A stretch of DNA of 64,000 bases from Ectobius pallidus (Eukaryota; Arthropoda; Insecta; Blattodea; Ectobiidae). Location of the stretch: positions 23,226,611 to 23,290,610 of the forward strand of contig CAXKWD010000013.1 in the NCBI GenBank assembly GCA_964059195.1, in the 5' to 3' direction. The notes below the pieces were generated by a model that did no database searches, was not told the DNA's origin, and saw nothing but the letters and a program-made list of their open reading frames with translations. Positions within the stretch are counted from its first letter, which is position 1. Each line of letters starts with the position of its first letter. A program made the position numbers and the translations under genes. Shown here piece after piece: positions 43,201 to 54,915 of this stretch.

Positions 43201-46047
43201 ACAGTATTTTAATGTTTTAATTATCCTATCGCTTTAAGTAGACCGCATGGATAACTCATAAATGTTAAGATTGTAAGTTACGGCTTTCCATTTTATTACT
43301 CATGTAAACAATGGAACCAGAGCGGATTTATGATAGGGTCAATTGGTTCTCCTATAGAGGAGACATATTATTTCAAACAATATTTATTGGAAAAATGCAA
43401 TAATGCCCTTCAAATTAGCTTCTAAGTGCCTTGATTCTCTACATGGCCGCGAAGAGTGCTGTGAGCAGCTATCTTTGTTGTAACAATGCTTGTAATACTT
43501 TATTTTATTATTTTGCGTGTTCTTTCCTTTAAGTCTGTTTCGTTTAAAATAAACGTTTATGTTCTCTGGCTAAAAGTTCATTTTAGTGTAGAGGTATATT
43601 TTACTTGGAACTATTATCGTTTAGTAAAGTTTGTGTTTTATAGCTACGAAGTTTATTAGTTCAGTTTAGAGGTTCATTTTATTTCAGAGGATTTTGTCTG
43701 CCCTATAGGCTATCCGAATATTAACGTGACTTAAGTATATTATGACTGGGGCTCAGAAGTTGATGACTTAAAAATGTATGAAAAGTTATCTATAAAATTA
43801 CTTTAAATTTATGAAAATGAGACATGAAACATTTTAAAAATGACTTAATATTTTTAAATATGTATTTAAGCAAAGGATATACAGTAATAACTACTTTGCA
43901 TTACTATATTTATTATGTTTATTAGGCCTATTACTATTATGTTTACTATGTATTTACATACATGAATGCCTCATAGCTAAGGAATTATAAGATTGCTTTG
44001 TCTGTAATGTTGAAAAAGTCCATTCTGAAGATAAAATAGGGAAAATTATTATTATTTATTAATTATTTAAATTACATTTACAAACTTATGTACAAATACA
44101 AATACAAAAATACACAAATAAACAAAAAACATTTACAAATTTCAAAATTAAAGTACAAATGCAACGAAAAAATGAATAACTCTTAAAAAAATGATCAGTA
44201 AAGAATAAAATGCCGAAAAATGAAAAACATTGCGAAATAAAATTAGGTTATTTTTGTTCGGTTTTAGGTGAGGCTACTTTATACTACATCCTGCGTTGTG
44301 TGTGATGTTTCTGAAAAAAAAATCATCATAGTTCCAACAACTGTTTTTACAGGTAGTAAACTGAGTTATTGGAGGTCCTGAGAAGCATTAGACGTTTTAA
44401 AATTATTGAAACCTAAATATACATTTTTTTCTCGCGAACAAAAGCAATTTAAAAAAGATAGGGTATGCTAGTCTTAAGAATAGCGTATCAATAGGATTGA
44501 ATGATTATTAAATGACATAATAAACTTTTCATTAATACTTTTTACGAGGAGAATCATTATAAACAACATTGAATCAGTTATTCTGCTACAAATTAGTGCA
44601 TATTTAGAGAACTTGTTACAATACCTTGTACAAATGCTACTCTTGTAGAACGCATTGCATTATAAAATGGCTAAAATGTAAATTCGTAAAGAACAAAAAT
44701 TCGTCAGAATAACCCAGAGAGTATTGGTCACTTTTAAATTAGGTCTACCGTACGGTAGAAATGTGGTACAGAGATATCGAAAGCAACAAATTCATAACGG
44801 GGTACGAGTTCTTCATCGTTTCAAATTCTACATAGGCCTACTTGTATAAGGACCTAGAGTTTGAAAATCGAGTTAATTTAAAGTTACAAAATACAAGACC
44901 CAGGAGACACCGGGCCTTTTAAACTAGTTATGTTTTAAAATACGTCTTGTATTTAGTAACTATGTCACATGTATTTCTTCAGAATCAACAAATTTGCTAA
45001 GGCAACGATAAAAACAAAATTAAATCTTGTTTGCTAGATATATGTTGTAAAACATGTATGGTATAAATACGAAAGCAAGGAACTCACTTAACAGAACTTG
45101 TGTTTTCATTATTACACAGGCGTAAGATATAAATAAATGTACGATGTGTGCGGAATGGAAGTAAACATATGACTGAGCTTGTCGCACTATCGTGAAGCAT
45201 GCACTGGTGCGATTAACCAATGAAATGACAGGACACGGCCAAGGCAAGTATGTTGTTTACATTTGCTCAGTACACATATTAGATCAAGTATAGTTTCATG
45301 AGATAAATTCGTAATTTCTCGCGAGGATTACCTATGATAAATCGACCGTGATTGGTCGAATTCGAGGCATTGCTAAACGTTATTGGTCAATATGAAATGT
45401 GATAGTCTACTTAAAATAAGTTATACTAATAGTAGTTACTCAACGGTTTTTTTCTTCTATCCGATCAGTTATATAATTTTACATGTGTGTCATTCAGTGA
45501 TGATTGCTGTGTTACAAGTTTGTATTGCTATGCATGCAGTTGGAATAAGATACACATCGATGATCATGAAATTGTTACCCTCACGGGTAGAAGTATTTTC
45601 AGTCATGCGAATGCAGATAAAATCAGGCATGATGCCGGAAATAAGCTCTGCTTCTGATTAGTTCTGTTAATCAAAACTTAACACGTTAGTGAAATAGAAG
45701 GGATGTAATGCTCGCAAATACAGTTGTGAACGGTTAAAAATTCCAATGTTCATAAAAAAAATTCCATGGCAATCGGATGTCGTACTTTTGGCTCTGACAT
45801 TCATGTAACCTAAGTTCGTGCGTTCAGTAAACATAATAATATTGACTTCGTACTAGATGGGCAATAAGCCAACAACTTCCACAACCACAACTCGCACATC
45901 TGCTTTCTATATATAGAAGTATTAAAGGAGCATTTCTGTCAGTTACTGACGTTTTTTTGTCTTAAGCGTTTTTTTGCGACATTGTAACTTTGTCTACTTA
46001 CTCGAAATTTACTTATAATTATTCAACTACAATGTATATTTTGACAG
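40209..46047. other. Mostly unique AT-rich DNA without recognisable gene
   Basis: TAGGCCTA octamers are at 42662, 43923 and 44833. A degenerate local repetition of CATGATTGTCCCATCTTAACCA occurs in 41555-41790. A REP-end relative lies at 44860-44945. LINE-tail-like AAAT/ACAAAT text lies at 44040-44170. The 45498-45656 stretch is open and Cys-containing but unrecognised. I see no supported gene. Confidence 0.45.
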
Positions 46048-46149
46048 GAATTAGACGCCGCTGTCATAATGCTTTCCCCGTATGAAACAGATTTAGTCGC
46101 GAAAGCTTACAGGAAAATTATTGAAGAAAGTAAATTATCATTGAATTAA
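46048..46149 (+). CDS. Candidate terminal coding exon of a host gene
   Basis: A good acceptor (TATTTTGACAG, pyrimidine-rich upstream) is followed by 33 codons ending in TAA, beginning ELDAAVIMLSPYETDLVAKA and ending in IIEESKLSLN. Composition is balanced, with a clear third-position pattern. I do not recognise the protein. The exon starts in phase 0, so it cannot be joined directly to the phase-1 candidate first exon at 2354 without an intervening exon; the two may belong to different genes. Confidence 0.35.
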   Translation, partial: ELDAAVIMLSPYETDLVAKAYRKIIEESKLSLN

Positions 46150-46204
46150 AATATTTTAAACTTTACATTTATGAATCATGGTTAAATTGACCAGTATTTG
46201 AAAG

Positions 46205-46600
46205 GATATTTAGGGAATGCCTTCGCAGTGGGCCCGGGTTCGATTCCCCGTTGGAACAACTTACCTAGGTGGGGGTTTTCCGTGGTTTTCTTCACCTTTT
46301 CCTTATCTTCATCCCATCCGTAGTTTGTTTGGTATGAGTGTGTGAGTGCGACTTGGGTTTCTCGTTCTGTGTGTTCGTGTTTTCTGAGAAGTGGCCCCAG
46401 CATTGTGCTAATCACCCATCCGGGGAGGCTGTCCACGTTTTTGTCGGGTCAAACGAAGTACATCTGTGATCCAGTGGTAGGCCTAATCCCTCTACCGATA
46501 GGTCGCGGCCCTGTAAGGCCCGATTGGCGTGAATGGCATAAAAGTCAGCGCCAAAGTGGTTGGTGTCAAAGGTTCAAGTCCTGAGTTGTTCTTGATCCAC
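46205..46600 (+). repeat. tRNA-derived SINE-like fragment
   Basis: A pol III B-box-like sequence, GGGTTCGATTCC, is at about 46229-46241, followed by TTGGAACAACTTACCT and GTTTTCCGTGGTTTTC as in common insect SINE bodies. A second tRNA-like B box, GGTTCAAGTCC, lies near 46571. No clear A box is seen. A TAGGCCTA at 46478-46485 interrupts the body. Confidence 0.55.
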
Positions 46601-47152
46601 CGACTGAGCAAGGTATGATTTTATAGGCAAATAGAATCTACTAACTATAGAAATGTAAAAATCAAATCCGGGCCCTAATTAGGTATTTTATTAACTCTTT
46701 TAATAAAGAGGATATAACTGAATTTGTGTATTGGTAAAAGCAATCAAGTGAAGTATTCAGTGGGCTCTAAGTTCGAAATCGATTAAGAAAGTTTTAGCAA
46801 ATTATAGTCTATGGTTTCTATGAATGGCAATTCTAACATGTGGCTAAAAATCCGCACATTTTAAGTAAATCATTATGCTGTTAACCTATATCTCTATACT
46901 ATTATACAATCTTTTGAATTAAGCGAATATACGTCAGAAATGTATAAATCAAATTTAACAGAAAAGATTACTATGATCATAATAAAATAATGACCAGATT
47001 GATGATTAATATTCTGTAGGTTAAAGAAGCTAGGAGGATGTTTCAGTGTGCTGTTCTTGGTGAATTAACGTAAAGAAATGCAATAAAATGAAAGTGATAA
47101 AAAGAAAACGATAAAAATGTGTGTCCAGCTGTGATTGAATAAAACTGCATAT

Positions 47153-47705
47153 TTATTTATTTATTTATTTATTTATTTCTTAAAGGTCCCAAAGAGCACA
47201 TATGGCTCGCATAAAGGGACAGTCAAAAGTACATCATAGGCAGACTTTACAAAGTAATAGAATAGAGACTGCACAGATTATAAGAAAAATATATATATAC
47301 AAAACAAACAAAAATATGTCAAAAATACATGGAAAAAACAAAGGAGAGTATTAATATATAGAATAGAACCGGAGTTCAATACTTATTAATAGACTAAAGA
47401 TAAAACAAATTAATTTAAGAATACAAGTAATACTCAAACATAAGTATAGAATATAATACAAGGGAGAAGAGCAATTAAGAGAAAGAAATTTAATTAAGTA
47501 AAATTAGATTAATTAAACATTAAATATAATCTACTTGCTACCCAGAAGTTTAAGCCATTAAACAATTTACTTAATACTAAAAGCGTACAAAGAGTCACAA
47601 ACAATGTTTCTTCTTAAAACTAAATTTACAATAATACAATTTACTTAATACTAAAAGAGTACAATAAGTCACAAACAATTTTTCTTCACAGAAAGTTATA
47701 TAAAA

Positions 47706-47708
<3 letters not shown>
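47153..47708 (-). repeat. LINE 3' end with (AAAT)n tail
   Basis: On the minus strand an AT-rich 3' UTR ends in CTTTGGGACCTTTAAG and (AAAT)n at 47153-47180. A 50-bp segment (CAATTTACTTAATACTAAAA...) is repeated at about 47567-47618 and 47637-47690. It has no coding sequence. Confidence 0.5.
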
Positions 47709-47742
<34 letters not shown>

Positions 47743-47809
47743 TTCCTACAATTGCTATTGAAATTATTCTTTTGAGATGTTACAGAAAATAAAGATGAAG
47801 TTATCAGAG

Positions 47810-50716
47810 TTATAGACAGTTATTGAAATATTCATTAAGCAGGTGGGCTTTAACCTGTTTTTTGAAAACTGTTAATTTGCTTGCTTTTTTGATATCCTGA
47901 GGTAGATTATTATATTGTTTTGTCATCATGCTAATAAAACCCTTTAAACCGTATTTGGATGTTTCAGTAGTATTTACTATGAGGTTATTTTGACCTCTTG
48001 TATTATGATCATGTATATTATTGAATTTAGGGATGTAAATCTTACTATGGAACAGATCATTGAGAACTTGAAAAGCAAAAGTAGTGATTGATAGTTTTAG
48101 TGATACTACCAGGGGAGTAATTCCTGATTCCTGAAAAATCTGCTTCGTGGGAGTTAGGAAGTCTAAGTTAAAAATTATCTTTATAGCCCTGTTTTGTAAT
48201 GTTTCAAGTTGTCGTAGTTGAGCCTTATTACAGGATTGCCACACTATATCCATATATTTAAGATGCGAATGTATAAGTGCATAATAAACATTTTTTAAAA
48301 GAGGTCTGGGTAACCCATTGTCTCTCAGTCTAGCAAGAACCCCAATAACTGATATTATTTTTGTTTTTATTTTTTCAATATGGTTGTTCCAACTAAGGGT
48401 AGAGTCTAAAATAAGTCCTAGAAAAGTGATGTTATTTACCTCTTGAATTATTACATTGTCAAGTATCAGATGTTGATGTTGGTTATGGATAAAGCTAGGT
48501 TTCCTGAATAAGATATATTTTGTTTTATTAGTATTTAGGACCAATTTGTTATATTTTAACCATTTATTTAGAAGATTCAGGTCTGTTTGCATGTCATTAA
48601 TAATAGATATTTCAGAAGTTCCAGAGTAAAAAATTGACATGTCATCCGCAAATAAGGTGATTTTACCTATTAATTTAAGGTTAGTGATATCGTTAATAAA
48701 TAGTAAAAATAGTATAGGACCGATAACCGAACCTTGTGGAACACCAGATTTTAATTTCAGCATATTCGATTTAACATTATTAGTGGAAACATATTGATAG
48801 CGATTTTTAAGGTAACTTTCAAACCATCTAAGAGGAATACCTCTAATACCTAGATTGTTCATCTTACTAAGAAGCAAATCATGATCTACCATATCGAAAG
48901 CCTTTTTCAAGTCAATGAACAGGCCAGCTGCAATCTGATTATTATCTAGTGCTTTCTGTATGGGGACAATTGCATCAATCACTGCATTTACAGTGCTAGA
49001 TTTTTGTAAGAATCCATATTGGGCAGAGTTGAGAATTCTATGTTGGGGATTGTTTATGAATGATAATAACCTTTTTTTCATAACTTTCTCTATTATTTTT
49101 GAGAGTGTTGGTAAAATACTAATAGGTCGATAATTGTTTGGATCCATTTTCTCCCCACCCTTATGTATAGGAATAATTTTGGCGGTTTTAAAAATGTCAG
49201 GCATTATGCCTTCACTGAAAGAATCATTTATAAGTTTGACTAGGTGTGGGAGCAGATGTTGTCCACAACGTTTGAAGGTAAGGCTTTGGATGTTATTATC
49301 AGTCATGCTGCATTTATTCTTAAGTGTTGAAATTATGTTATTCACTTCATCTACATTAGTAGGTAATAGGAAAAAGGAATTTTCATTAATATTTATGGTG
49401 TTTATCTCATCTGTAATGACTTGTGGATTAGGTCTTAAAGATATCGGAATATTGACATAGAAGTTATTTAGTATGTTACAGACATCATGATTGTCAGATA
49501 TCACTTTATTGTCATATTTTAATTTAATAATTTGAGCATTATTTGGTCTACTTTTATGTAATAGATTGTTAGCAATATTCCACATTTTTTTTTGATCATT
49601 AGTATCTTTAGTTAATCTAATAAAATATTGCTTTTTTAGTTGCTTTTTCAATCTAACGACTTGCCTAGATAGATTTTTGTAATCATTGTGTAAATTTATA
49701 GATGTATTGATTTTTTTTGTTTTGGCAAAGAGGATATCTCTTCTTTTTACTAATGCTAGCAATTCCTCATTGACCCAGGGTTTGCGAGGTTGATGGGCTA
49801 CTTTTATTATTTTTTTTACTGTACAATCAATTTCCCCTGTTTTTATATAATTTACCATATGTTCCGCTAATTTATTTACATTTTCAGTATCATAGTTGAA
49901 GGGTGTATTGGCATAATATAAGTTCAACTTAGGGTAATCAACTTTAGTACAATACTTGTTGTTGCAAGTGGTTTGAGGTGGAGCATCAATAATAGGATTA
50001 ACATAGAGAATAAGTAAATTGTGGTCACTTATATCAGAACAAATGTTGGCCAATGTTAATTTAACATCGGTGAAGTCGGTGAGAATATGATCTAGAAGTG
50101 TAGCTGAGGTGGATGTTACTCTAGTAGGTGATCTGTTGCAGAGTTTAAGATTATAACTATTACAAAGATCAAGATATGCTTTCACAAAGTTGTTATCCCT
50201 ATCAAGTAAATTGATATTAAAGTCTCCAAAAATAAAAGTTTGACACTTTGGTTTGTGTAATAATATTGCTTCCAAATCAGGTAAGAATTCAGGTGTGTTA
50301 TCAAATTTCGGGTTGTATACCCCTATAATATTAAGCAATATATTATTGTGCTTTTTAATAGTAAGGCACAATATACTGTGGTATTTATTGACATTAACCT
50401 CTTTTTCCACAGTTAAAGAGTCTTTGATATATATGGAAATACCACCTCCTTCTTGAGTCCTTGTTATATGTGTTGGGGTGAAGCCACATATATTAAAGTA
50501 TTGTATTTCATTTTGTTTAAGCCAGGTTTCAGCAATTATGATGATGTCAATATAACCCAATCTATCCAGCATAAATTCCAATTTCTCTAGCTTATGTCTA
50601 AGGCTTCTTGCATTGAAATAGAGAAAACTTAAATTAAATCTATTAGGGTATTTAGATTGACATATGAATTGATCCATATGTTCATAGCTTGATTCAGAGA
50701 TGTCTAGGAAATCCAT
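47810..50716 (-). CDS. LINE D ORF2: endonuclease and reverse transcriptase, 968 aa
   Basis: An ATG at 50716 opens an uninterrupted frame. Residues ~30-245 form an APE-type endonuclease (NARSLRHK, AETWL at ~62, GDFNIN at ~163, DHILTDF, SDHNLLI at ~232). A linker with KPWVNEELL is followed by the RT at ~480-760: NYRPISILPTLSKI, DLKKAFDMVDHD (~604), GVPQGSVIGPILF (~655) and FADDMSIF (~689, catalytic FADD). The C-terminus has FLGLILDSTLSWNNHI and LPQDIKK. Length is typical. The endonuclease nicks the target and the RT performs target-primed reverse transcription. All catalytic residues are visible, so the protein could be active. Confidence 0.93.
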   Translation of the reverse strand: MDFLDISESSYEHMDQFICQSKYPNRFNLSFLYFNARSLRHKLEKLEFMLDRLGYIDIIIIAETWLKQNEIQYFNICGFTPTHITRTQEGGGISIYIKDSLTVEKEVNVNKYHSILCLTIKKHNNILLNIIGVYNPKFDNTPEFLPDLEAILLHKPKCQTFIFGDFNINLLDRDNNFVKAYLDLCNSYNLKLCNRSPTRVTSTSATLLDHILTDFTDVKLTLANICSDISDHNLLILYVNPIIDAPPQTTCNNKYCTKVDYPKLNLYYANTPFNYDTENVNKLAEHMVNYIKTGEIDCTVKKIIKVAHQPRKPWVNEELLALVKRRDILFAKTKKINTSINLHNDYKNLSRQVVRLKKQLKKQYFIRLTKDTNDQKKMWNIANNLLHKSRPNNAQIIKLKYDNKVISDNHDVCNILNNFYVNIPISLRPNPQVITDEINTININENSFFLLPTNVDEVNNIISTLKNKCSMTDNNIQSLTFKRCGQHLLPHLVKLINDSFSEGIMPDIFKTAKIIPIHKGGEKMDPNNYRPISILPTLSKIIEKVMKKRLLSFINNPQHRILNSAQYGFLQKSSTVNAVIDAIVPIQKALDNNQIAAGLFIDLKKAFDMVDHDLLLSKMNNLGIRGIPLRWFESYLKNRYQYVSTNNVKSNMLKLKSGVPQGSVIGPILFLLFINDITNLKLIGKITLFADDMSIFYSGTSEISIINDMQTDLNLLNKWLKYNKLVLNTNKTKYILFRKPSFIHNQHQHLILDNVIIQEVNNITFLGLILDSTLSWNNHIEKIKTKIISVIGVLARLRDNGLPRPLLKNVYYALIHSHLKYMDIVWQSCNKAQLRQLETLQNRAIKIIFNLDFLTPTKQIFQESGITPLVVSLKLSITTFAFQVLNDLFHSKIYIPKFNNIHDHNTRGQNNLIVNTTETSKYGLKGFISMMTKQYNNLPQDIKKASKLTVFKKQVKAHLLNEYFNNCL

Positions 50717-50765
50717 TATGAAAATTATGCAAGAAATTAGGTTAGGTTACATAGTGTAGTCCTAT

Positions 50766-50937
50766 TTGTTAAGTTTCAAATTTAGGTTAAGTAAGTCCTT
50801 TTCATTCCTTATTTGTTTAGCACTTTCGCCTGGTTTTAATCTTATCATTATTTTACAATTCCTAACCCATGTAGCATCTATGATTCCTTCGTGCTTGAGA
50901 TCTCTCGCTTTTTTTGCTATGTTCTTAAACGGGATCG
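50766..50937 (-). pseudogene. LINE D ORF1, C-terminal fragment
   Basis: About 56 codons on the minus strand read KNIAKKARDLKHEGIIDATW, then NCKIMIRLKPGESAKQIRNE and DLLNLNLKLNK before a stop, 50 bp upstream of ORF2. This resembles the C-terminal domain of the baculovirus FP-protein-like ORF1 proteins found in many insect LINEs (RNA-binding chaperone role). The 5' part is missing. Confidence 0.65.
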
Positions 50938-50942
50938 GTAAC

Positions 50943-51292
50943 TACGAGGTGTGTTTTTAAAGTACCTGTATTAGGAAAGAAAATAATTGAACATTATTTT
51001 CCAAATACTGTATCATTCATTACCTTACACCTTACACCTTACACCTTACACCACTTCTCATAGTTACCGCCGTTATTCAGGAACTTTTCCCGGGAAGCCA
51101 GTTGACATATTATGCCTTCTTCGAAGAATAATGCTGCCTGTGATGAAAGCCAAGTCTGCACTTCTTGTTGCACATCATCATCGTCGTTGAAAAGTTTTCG
51201 ACCAAGTAACTTCTTCAGATAAAGAAACAGATGAAAATCGCTTCCTGCCAAATCCGGACTGTAGGGAGAGTGGTCGAATTGTCCCATGATCG
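50943..51292 (-). pseudogene. mariner transposase 3' end with terminal repeat
   Basis: The minus-strand frame 51287-51039 carries HSPYSPDLAGSDFHLFLYLK (third catalytic Asp of the mariner D,D34D triad) and a normal C-terminus with FEEGI and FLNNGGNYEK. The terminal repeat TACGAGGTGTGTTTTTAAAG begins at 50943. Everything upstream of the last catalytic Asp is missing. Confidence 0.85.
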
Positions 51293-51412
51293 CATCATTC
51301 GGTTGGGAACAATTCTACCACCCTCCCTACAGTCCGGATTGGGCACCAAGCGATTTTAATCTGTTTCTTCATCTGAAAAAATTCCTGATACTTTCCAGGA
51401 CTTATTTTTCTA
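51293..51412 (+). pseudogene. Second mariner fragment, head-to-head with the first
   Basis: The plus strand encodes EQFYHPPYSPDWAPSDFNLF and HLKKFL, the same segment as the minus-strand fragment, only a few bases away. About 15 percent differences from the neighbour suggest a second, related copy rather than a recent inverted duplication. It ends abruptly near 51412, and a TAGGCCTA follows at 51421. Confidence 0.8.
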
Positions 51413-51429
51413 CCGTTACATAGGCCTAT

Positions 51430-53690
51430 ACACTGTCTAGATTAGGGGTGGGTAACCCATTAAGACATTCGATTTTTTGGAGGTTCATGTTCAATATGCT
51501 AAATGAATGAGGCCCTGTAGGAGAAACATACGATTTCTTAAAGGAATTAGTTTTATCTAATATAATACTATGGAAACTAATAGTGAGGAGTTATTCGATT
51601 GAATTTTGACGGAATGAATATCACAAGTTAAACAATATATTTCAAGTTCTAATGCAATACACGCTACATTTACAAAGCTCAAGTATTTGTCATTAGAAAG
51701 TTTATTCAATATGAAGAATAATATTTTTAATTTTAACAAACATATCTGAAATCTGGATCTAAATTTGTGCAATCTTTTTAACAAGTAGTCGATTTTAAGT
51801 GTTTATTCGTTAATTTTGAACTATATTTGTTGTTTATAAACCTAGTTTTTTAATGCTGATTCACTAGTGTACGCCTATGTTGATGAACTGATATCGTATA
51901 TTGCTTTATTTTCAATTTCTGAAGCTCTGAAAATAAGATTTTTTTACATGTAAATTGAACATCGTTATTTAAATTTGTAAAAACAGTATAGTGAAGAAAA
52001 TGAGTTACTATAATTAAGTTTTAATTCAGTTTCCAGATTAGATCTAGTTTGATAGTATGGATTTGGTATCTCAATAATAACAACAACAACAATAATAATA
52101 ATAATAACAATAATAATAATAAATCTAGATAGGCTTAAGTCCCAGCGTTTCTTAATCAATTATTTTACTGCGTTAATTGCAACAGCTATTGCACGAGCTG
52201 CCAGTTTTAGTCTCTTTTCCTTAAATATGAACATCTCATAAGTCATAAGCACAGCACAGACAAGATTCCTAGACAAGAATCTTGTCATAAAGATAATTTT
52301 GCAGAACAATCTAATCGATCGAAAGCCTGTGCCCAGCTCGTTGACAGCAATTCTGATGAGACGTTTATTAGAGGTTATTGCACCTTATCGATTACTGGAT
52401 TAGGGTCACCCAATCTCTGTTTCACAAAACGCTGATTTGTTCGGTACTAGGCAAGCAAGATGAGATCTTCAGCATAGTGGCTCACAGATCAGCAGTATTA
52501 TTTCCGCAGCAGTCGAGTTCGCGATTTCTTCGCCTTCAAGATCTTGTAGCATAGCTGTGAAAATATTAAGTTCGTCGTGTTAGATGCAGTTTTGCCATGC
52601 TTGGCAAACGTTTGATATTGAAATCTATTCATTTTATTAATAGTTGCTTTATTCTTATGAAAAGCTGCGGTATGGTCAGTAGAATTCATTGTGTTGCGTT
52701 GCTATTGATTTTGTGGAATAGAACACGGCGTCTTGAAAGCCAACGACCTATAGTGGAATACAATGTTAACACACTGTTCGTACTTATACTGACATTTCCT
52801 GAAGTCTGTTCAATTTTTGCTTTGTGTGAGTGTGAGTTGACCAAAGGAAGTGAACTGTAGATCGTGTAGGCTACGTTGCTTTCAAGTCTAATTACTAGGG
52901 CAAGGCATTTGATGATTTCGCATTTTTATTATATGAAGGCTGAAATATAGCTCGAATAAATACAGATGTGTATCATGAATTAATTAATGAAATAAAGGCA
53001 ATTTGTTTATGCTTTTTTCATCTTTTGTCATTTTCAAAAGATAGGTCATTTTTCTGGCATTTTCAGGTCATTTTCGGCATTTTTATAGCTTTTAAATGGA
53101 GCATTACATTACGTTAAAAACTATTTTGAAATGTTAATTATTTTTGATGCTTGTTTATAAGCATATAACGATCACAGGAATGAAATAAGACTTGCTTGAT
53201 AACTATTGATTTATTTATTATTCGTTTATTTATTTACATATTACTACAACATTTACTATTTCAAAAAAAATATAAACAAAACACAACAAAACTTACATTT
53301 TCTAGTACAAGAAAATAGGCTTAAATATTAATATTAAGAAGTACACCCGAAGGAGCAAGACTGCTCGTGTGCAGTTCCAAAAAGCATCAGAGTTAAGAAA
53401 GAGGAGAGACAAAGCACGGAATGAAAAAATGTGTACAGTATACATATAAATATAAAATATAACTGCTAACCGTATATCTTGAATGTGCATTTTGAACGCT
53501 ACTACATTTCCAAGAAAACGTGTAGTGGAGGTACAAAACAATACCTTCACGCCTCACTCCTCTAAACGCATTTTAAACCCTGCCAAAGGAGATGAGCTAT
53601 CCTGTCGTAAATAAATTTTTGATGATTCTCCTGTAAAGACTTGAATGTTGGAATGGAATCAGAGTTTCAGGATCGATTAGAGAACCCGAA
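51430..53690. other. No recognisable gene; AAC/AAT microsatellite at 52078-52125
   Basis: AT-rich sequence with short open frames only. A 17-bp inverted repeat around AGATTCCTAGACAAGAATCT lies near 52262. LINE-tail-like TTTATTTATTT runs occur near 53210-53240. Confidence 0.45.
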
Positions 53691-53697
53691 GCATAAT

Positions 53698-53849
53698 CTC
53701 TCCTCTCTCTCCCTCCCCTCTCTCTCTCATCTCTCTCCCCCCTCTCTCTCTCCTCTCTCTCTCCCCCTCTCGCTCTCTCCTCTCTCTCTCCCCCTCTCGC
53801 TCTCTCCCCCTCTCGCTCTCTCCTCTCTCTCTCATCTCTCTCTCCTCTC

Positions 53850-53906
<57 letters not shown>
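53698..53906. repeat. CT-rich compound microsatellite
   Basis: Repeated CTCTCTCTCC and CTCTCTCTCCCCCTCTCG units, then pure (CT)n. Open frames on both strands here are low-complexity artefacts. Confidence 0.95.
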
Positions 53907-53909
<3 letters not shown>

Positions 53910-54915
53910 CTTCTTTATTAGTAAACTGTTTCAGCAATATTGTAGTTTATGTGATAAACATTTCGTTATTTTAACGTTGCAATAACTGATTACAGAGAGA
54001 CGCTTGATGTTTCCATTCAGTATCCTTTTTTGATTGCAAAAAGGTTTAATATAAGCAGGAAAAATTACAAGACTTTTAATATCTCCACCCAGTAAACGAA
54101 AAGGTATGACATCTAATTTGTGGAAAAAATGCCTTATTCCTATTTTTATCCTTCGATACCCTATAAAAGCGAAATAAATAAATATAAAGCAACTCACAAT
54201 TTAAAATAAATACAATGTATATTTGATTCCAGAAACTAATTTTGATTTTTTGCCTAGACCTTAATGTTATTTTCAGGTCATCTTCTTATGCTGGCGTTGA
54301 TGTATTTATAATTAAAACTTAAAACGGCATTGAATTGTACTCTTGTCAAATTTAGTTTTAAAAAGTTATATTAAAACACCAGCACCTCCATATCTTCCAG
54401 TTCCCTTCTTCTTGCGGTGAAGTCTCATGAAGAAGACGGAAGCTGGAAATAAAAATTGAGTTTATGCTTTCAAGTATCCAGTTTATTTATTTTATTGATA
54501 TAGGTCAAACCTTCAAAAAGTTATTCTTACAAGAAATGGATAAAAGCCTCCATGCCGAAACCAACCATCAAATATTCATGACAGAATCGATTTTCTAAGT
54601 CCATAAGCACATATAAATCTACCTGTTTGCAGGGCAGTGCTATGCAATTGAAGCAAGAATCGTTGAAGAGTGTGCAGTAATTGAAGACTCCGTCAAATAA
54701 GGATGTAGCCAGCAATATGGAAACTTTTAAGGAGGAAGGAAACAAATTCCGTTCCCTTATAGACTAATATTTAATAGAATCATACAGTTGCATATATCTT
54801 CGTCGTAGACTGAGTTTGACGATGGCACTACTAGATAGAGGATTGGTAATTTCTTTATTCAACCAAAGTAAGCACTTTCTGCAAAAATGTTGGTTATATC
54901 TTTATTGGAGGAAGG
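53907..54915. other. No recognisable gene
   Basis: Neither strand has a convincing coding stretch or a recognisable repeat. Confidence 0.4.

Larger units (their letters stand above)
47709..50942 (-). mobile_element. LINE D, Jockey/CR1-like, with intact ORF2
   Basis: The element runs from a broken ORF1 end near 50937 through a complete ORF2 to a poly(A) tail (poly-T at 47709-47740 on the plus strand). Because ORF2 is complete and the tail is long, the copy is young. It contains no TAGGCCTA. Its 5' edge lies exactly where a mariner terminus begins (50943), so it was cut either by truncation or by the mariner insertion. Confidence 0.88.

Noticed and set aside
45498..45656. Cys-containing open stretch (DDCCVTSLYCYACSW...) after an acceptor-like TCATTCAG
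   Set aside because: No family is recognised, there is no matching donor or conservation signal, and it ends in an ordinary stop; a chance frame is equally likely.
46229..46241. Possible tRNA gene (GGTTCGATTCC)
   Set aside because: Only the T-arm/B box is present; no acceptor stem or A box can be folded, so it is a SINE-like fragment.
53698..53906. CRISPR-like regular repetition
   Set aside because: Units are low-complexity CT runs without distinct spacers; no CRISPR array is expected or seen in this animal sequence.
53641..53985. Ser/Leu-rich and Arg/Glu-rich frames on opposite strands
   Set aside because: Translation of a CT-rich microsatellite.
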